From: Thermococcus sp. JdF3
GTDB lineage: Archaea; Methanobacteriota_B; Thermococci; Thermococcales; Thermococcaceae
Direction of reading: 5' to 3'
DNA length: 64,000 nt
Assembly: GCF_012027495.1 (NCBI RefSeq)
Contig: NZ_SNUK01000003.1
Span: forward strand, 62,001 to 126,000
In this document: positions 60,762-64,000 of the stretch, in pieces
Numbering within the stretch: position 1 is the first letter of the stretch
How the letters are laid out: every line of letters begins with the position of its first letter
Program-made: the position numbers and the translations under genes
Notes under the pieces: generated by a model
Told to the model about the DNA's origin: nothing
Database searches by the model: none
The model's input: the letters and a program-made list of their open reading frames with translations, nothing else

Positions 60762-61487
60762 ATGAGGATAAAGCTCGACCTGGAGCCCGAGGAAAGCTTC
60801 CCCTTCTACGCCGTTGGAAAACACACCATCCAGGCGATGATATACACCCACCTCAACGGGACGGATTACTCTGATCTTCACGACAGGAAGGGCTTCAAGT
60901 TCTTCACTTTCTCCGACATCTACCCTAGCGGCCCCTTCGAGCCGGGCAAGAGGAAAAGCCTGATAATCAGCTCCCCGGACGAGGGGTTAATCGAGACGCT
61001 CTACGAGAAGCTCCTCCCCGATGAGAAGCTCTACCTCGGGAGGCACGCGCTTAAAATAGTCTCGCTGAAGAGGTTCAGGCTAAAGCCGAGGAAGGCCTTC
61101 ATAACCGGCTCCCCCGTCGTCCTCTCCGCCCCCGGAAACGGCCGCTTCTTCACCTTCCACCACCACAACAGCCTCGCCTACTTCGTCGGGAGGCTCACCG
61201 AGCTGGCCGTGAGGAAATACGAGGCCTTCACGGGCGAGGGCCTTGAGCTAGACGGCCCGCTCTTCACGAGGATGATCCCGAGGGTGAGGAGGAAGGGCTG
61301 GCTCGACATCTACGTCAGGGTTAATATCCGCGGGCGCTACTTCGACGTCCCGGGCACAACATGGGAGTACCTCGAGGCCCCGCTGAACGAGTCAAACAGG
61401 GACTTCTACGCCTTCACGATGGACGCCGGAATCGGGGAGCTGAACAGCCTGGGCTTCGGGTTTATTAACCCAATTAAAGGCTCGTGA
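60762..61487 (+). CDS. cas6: CRISPR RNA endonuclease Cas6
   Basis: A 241-aa double-RRM RAMP nuclease that cuts pre-crRNA inside the repeat, leaving the 8-nt 5' handle. MRIKLDLEPEESFPFYAVGK is the N-terminus, with the likely catalytic Tyr/His/Lys in FYAVGKHTIQAMIYTHL. The C-terminal Gly-rich loop is GIGELNSLGFGFINPIK. ATG 60762 has GGTGTTTCAG upstream; the longer frame to 60594 crosses the leader and is not supported. It is the first gene of a rightward unit with the membrane protein and the CARF-PIN gene, which follow at 9- and 4-base gaps. Confidence 0.95.
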   Translation: MRIKLDLEPEESFPFYAVGKHTIQAMIYTHLNGTDYSDLHDRKGFKFFTFSDIYPSGPFEPGKRKSLIISSPDEGLIETLYEKLLPDEKLYLGRHALKIVSLKRFRLKPRKAFITGSPVVLSAPGNGRFFTFHHHNSLAYFVGRLTELAVRKYEAFTGEGLELDGPLFTRMIPRVRRKGWLDIYVRVNIRGRYFDVPGTTWEYLEAPLNESNRDFYAFTMDAGIGELNSLGFGFINPIKGS

Positions 61488-61496
61488 GGGGTTGCC

Positions 61497-62711
61497 ATGA
61501 AAAACTGGGAGGTCAGGCGGAAGGTTGGCTTCCTCGTTCTGGTCCTGACCAGCTGGGCCTTCCTGGCACAAACCGACATAGAGAACGCCACCTTTGCCAC
61601 GACCGTCGCGTTCATACTCCTGCTCTTCGCCTGGACCGACTACTTCAGCTTCGTAATCTACATAGCCCCGGCCTTCGGCGCCATAGCCGGCCTCTTCGCC
61701 GGGAACTTCGATGGAATCTACTACGGCATTCCGACGGGCCTCGCCTTCGTCCTCTTCGCCCTCCTCATGAGCAGGAACCGCGAGAAGCTGGCAACGCTCG
61801 TCTTTCTCCTCTCCCTTCCCCTCGCCGTCGTGAACGCCTACCTCTATCCTGCATCGAGCGCAATAAACTGGACCTTCATCGGCCTGATGGTCGGCCTGAT
61901 AGAGAACGCGGTCATAGAGGAGATGGCCGGGGGCGACGTCCTGATAATAGCCCTCTACTTCATGGCCCTCGGTCCCCTCGCCTTCATTCCCACAGCCCTC
62001 CAGACCTTCACCGGGCGGGCGCTCTTCGAGAAGGTCTTCGATGACGTCTCCGCATACCCCGTCGGCCCGGCGATGTTTGTCATAGCCCTTCCACTCTTCC
62101 TGGCTATCCCGGGGCTGGTGGAAAACCACTACCTCCCCGAGTGGCTCTTCTACGCCCACTTCCACGGCCTCCAGAGCCCGGGCTGGGCCTTCTTTGTGGG
62201 CCTCGGCGCGATGTTCCTCTCGGGGTACTTTGTCTCCCTGGTGAGCGATGACCCGATAGGGGCGATAATGGGGCTGACCGCCGGCCTGGTCGTTGGAATG
62301 GTAGTCCTCGTCGGCCTAGTTCTCCTCGGAATATACGTTGAGGGTCTGGGACACGAGGGTCTTTCAACCCTGCTGGCTCTCGGTGCCCTCGCGGCGAGTC
62401 TCTTCGTCTGGCTCTTCTCCGCGGTCTCCCTGGCTCCCCTCCACTACGAGGGGAAAAGCTCGATCCCGCCCCACCTCTGGTTCTGGGGGCTGAACGCGGT
62501 TGCCCTGCTCCTCTCCGTTCCCCTCCTCCCCAAACTCTGGCGCCCGGGGGAGGGGACCTTCATGACGGCCCTCATGGTTGCCCTGTTCTTCCTCGTGGCC
62601 CTTGGGGAGGAGAGGAAGGAGCTCGGCCCCCTCTGGACGGGCTTGCTGGCCCTAATGGCCCTGCTCGCGGGCCTTTGGACCGGTTTGGGCATTCAGTTCG
62701 CTCTGGGGTGA
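61497..62711 (+). CDS. polytopic membrane protein in cas6/CARF-PIN operon
   Basis: A 404-aa protein with about 11-12 hydrophobic segments and very short loops, for example VGFLVLVLTSWAFLAQT, FSFVIYIAPAFGAIAGLFAG, AMFVIALPLFLAIPGLV and LTAGLVVGMVVLVGLVLLGI. Charged residues inside or near the membrane (ENAVIEEMAGGD about residues 141-152, YLPEWLFYAHFHG) could be functional. No known transporter, CorA or rhomboid motif is evident. GAGGGGTTGCC precedes ATG 61497, nine bases after the cas6 stop; the CARF-PIN gene starts four bases after its own stop. Membrane proteins accompany CARF effectors in some type III systems, so a membrane-targeted immune role is a reasonable guess. Confidence 0.8.
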   Translation: MKNWEVRRKVGFLVLVLTSWAFLAQTDIENATFATTVAFILLLFAWTDYFSFVIYIAPAFGAIAGLFAGNFDGIYYGIPTGLAFVLFALLMSRNREKLATLVFLLSLPLAVVNAYLYPASSAINWTFIGLMVGLIENAVIEEMAGGDVLIIALYFMALGPLAFIPTALQTFTGRALFEKVFDDVSAYPVGPAMFVIALPLFLAIPGLVENHYLPEWLFYAHFHGLQSPGWAFFVGLGAMFLSGYFVSLVSDDPIGAIMGLTAGLVVGMVVLVGLVLLGIYVEGLGHEGLSTLLALGALAASLFVWLFSAVSLAPLHYEGKSSIPPHLWFWGLNAVALLLSVPLLPKLWRPGEGTFMTALMVALFFLVALGEERKELGPLWTGLLALMALLAGLWTGLGIQFALG

Positions 62712-62715
62712 TGGC

Positions 62716-64000
62716 ATGAGGGCGTACGTGACGACCGTTGGAACCTCACCCGAGGCGGTCTTCAACCCCCTCTGGTACCTCGTCGAGGTTCACGGCTGGG
62801 TTCCCGATGCCGTTTACCTGCTCTGGAACGACGGCGTGAGGGAACAGCTTGAGGGGGTGAAGGGACTGATAGAACGCCTCTCCAGCGCCTACTGCGTGGG
62901 GATAAACGTCATAGCCAGCGAAGGCCTGAGGTTCAGCGAGGATAACCCGATGGAGTTCAGGGAGAGGGCCGCCTCGCTCATCGGCTCACTTGTCTCTGAG
63001 GGACATGAGGTCATTGTCGACATAACCCCCGGCAGGAAGTTCATGAGCGCCCTCCTCCTCGGCGCCGCGATGGCGAGGGGGGCGGGCGAGATAACCTACC
63101 TCCACCTGGAGGACTGGAGGCGCTACGCAGGGAAGCTGCTCTTCGAGGTTCCGATGGTGGAGCAGAGGCTCTTCAGGAAGGGGGAGCTGACGGGAAAACC
63201 CGGAAATGTCTCCCTGCCTGGAAGGAGGCGGGGGCCCGCGGAGAGCCTCACCGTGAACAGGGAGTCGCTGATGGCGCTCCTCGACTCCCTGTATCTCGAT
63301 GGGTTGAGGAGGTTCAGGCTGGCCGTCAGGAGCGAGGAGATAGCGTCCGTGAAGCTGGGCAGGCGGGCGAGGATAAGGGTGAGGGAGTATTTGACCCTCG
63401 ACCGGGAACTCCACGGCGGGCACACGATGGTGAAGGAGGCGGTGATAGCGGGAATGGGGAGCTTCAGGAACTGGGACGAGCTGAAGGAAGAGGTCAGGGC
63501 GTTACTCCGCTCCGGAAGGCCGCTCTACATCGGCTTTGACACTAACGCCCTCCTCTTCCGCGTTCCTTCAAGGGTCATCGCAGAGGGGGACTTCTACAGG
63601 AACGGCAATCTGATATTCGACTTCGCCTACTCCGACGAGGTTCAGGTCGAGATAGGGCGGCAGGTGAACGAGAAACTGCCCTTCGACAGGAGGCTCGGCA
63701 CCTACTCCAACCAGCCAACGCCGCGGGCAAGGCTGGCCTCCCTGGGCAGGGTCGAGCTGGTAAAGCTGAGGGAGATGGGAGCTGAAAGGGCCGACAGCAG
63801 GAGGGACGAGCGGGGAGACACGAAGATAGCCCTCGACTACAAGGCCTTCGCCGAGGAGAAGGACGCGAACGTGATGGTCATCACCCTCGACGACAGGGCC
63901 TACGCGGAGATGGACGCGCTCCGCGGGAGCGGGCTGGTTCCCTTCAGGCTGGAGTGGGAGTTCTCCTTCGGGGAGAACCTTGAGGGGAGCTGGGAGGCGC
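62716..64000 (+). CDS. CARF-PIN fusion protein (3' end outside window)
   Basis: 428 codons are visible without a stop. Residues 1-150 form a CARF domain: MRAYVTTVGTSPEAVFNPLW with the GTSP loop, and the ligand motif IVDITPGRKFMSALLLGAAM. A helical linker with a winged-helix-like part (residues 180-265) follows. Residues 270-400 look like a PIN nuclease with candidate acids D275 (YIGFDTNALLF), E309 (YSDEVQVEI), D368/D374 (GDTKIALDY) and D392/D393 (ITLDDRAY). The expected role is an RNase switched on by cyclic oligoadenylate from Cmr2. ATG 62716 has GGGGTGATGG upstream. It is cotranscribed with cas6 and the membrane gene. Confidence 0.85.
   Translation, partial: MRAYVTTVGTSPEAVFNPLWYLVEVHGWVPDAVYLLWNDGVREQLEGVKGLIERLSSAYCVGINVIASEGLRFSEDNPMEFRERAASLIGSLVSEGHEVIVDITPGRKFMSALLLGAAMARGAGEITYLHLEDWRRYAGKLLFEVPMVEQRLFRKGELTGKPGNVSLPGRRRGPAESLTVNRESLMALLDSLYLDGLRRFRLAVRSEEIASVKLGRRARIRVREYLTLDRELHGGHTMVKEAVIAGMGSFRNWDELKEEVRALLRSGRPLYIGFDTNALLFRVPSRVIAEGDFYRNGNLIFDFAYSDEVQVEIGRQVNEKLPFDRRLGTYSNQPTPRARLASLGRVELVKLREMGAERADSRRDERGDTKIALDYKAFAEEKDANVMVITLDDRAYAEMDALRGSGLVPFRLEWEFSFGENLEGSWEA

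Overview
The window looks like a hyperthermophilic euryarchaeon of the Thermococcaceae, most likely a Thermococcus. Supporting signs: archaeal ribosomal proteins and IF5B; short leaders with a TATA box about 25 nt before the transcript start and GGTG/GGAGG ribosome sites; a CGP-CTERM surface-anchor signal; inteins in infB and rtcB at sites known from Pyrococcus/Thermococcus; and a Cmr operon in the P. furiosus gene order. Genes are dense and mostly in short operons. All assignments were made by reading the sequence; no database search was possible.

1-12.4 kb: end of a membrane protein, tmcA, a tandem NYN-nuclease pair whose first copy has lost its acidic residues, a CaCA antiporter, a thiamine-binding protein, a GNAT gene facing a 49-codon ORF, tRNA-Arg, asnS, an MTA/SAH-type deaminase, and an NfeD/stomatin pair. 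12.4-27.6 kb: a PUA/PP-loop/ferredoxin protein, a membrane winged-helix protein, a DUF4143 ATPase with operator-like repeats, then rpl7ae-rps28e-rpl24e-ndk-infB interrupted by a KaiC-like/V4R gene. infB carries a 545-aa intein in its P-loop. A GT39-like enzyme, a methyltransferase and a probable PCNA inhibitor (TIP) follow.

27.8-49.2 kb: glmS-aglB (N-glycosylation), a tight operon of MoaD-like, MTH1187-like, methyltransferase and ParB-like genes, adk, moaC, intein-bearing rtcB with a PUA protein, an m5C methyltransferase and archease (RNA ligation and modification), vapBC, panB, a GT2 enzyme, transporters, tRNA-Thr, a PAP2-family enzyme, a HAD hydrolase, a YigZ-family protein and several unknown genes.

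49.2-64 kb: a type III-B (Cmr) CRISPR locus. The operon cmr1-2-3-csx1-cmr4-5-6-cas2 runs leftward between two small arrays of four repeats and three spacers each. Both arrays have homologous leaders on their right side and are transcribed leftward. Beside array 1, cas1 is a frameshifted, truncated relic while cas2 is intact, so spacer acquisition from this locus is probably lost. cas10/cmr2 keeps the GGDD cyclase motif but lacks the usual N-terminal HD motif. To the right, cas6 is followed at close spacing by an 11-12 TM membrane protein and a CARF-PIN fusion that runs off the window. This looks like a cyclic-oligoadenylate-responsive effector with a membrane partner and is the most promising candidate for an undescribed system.
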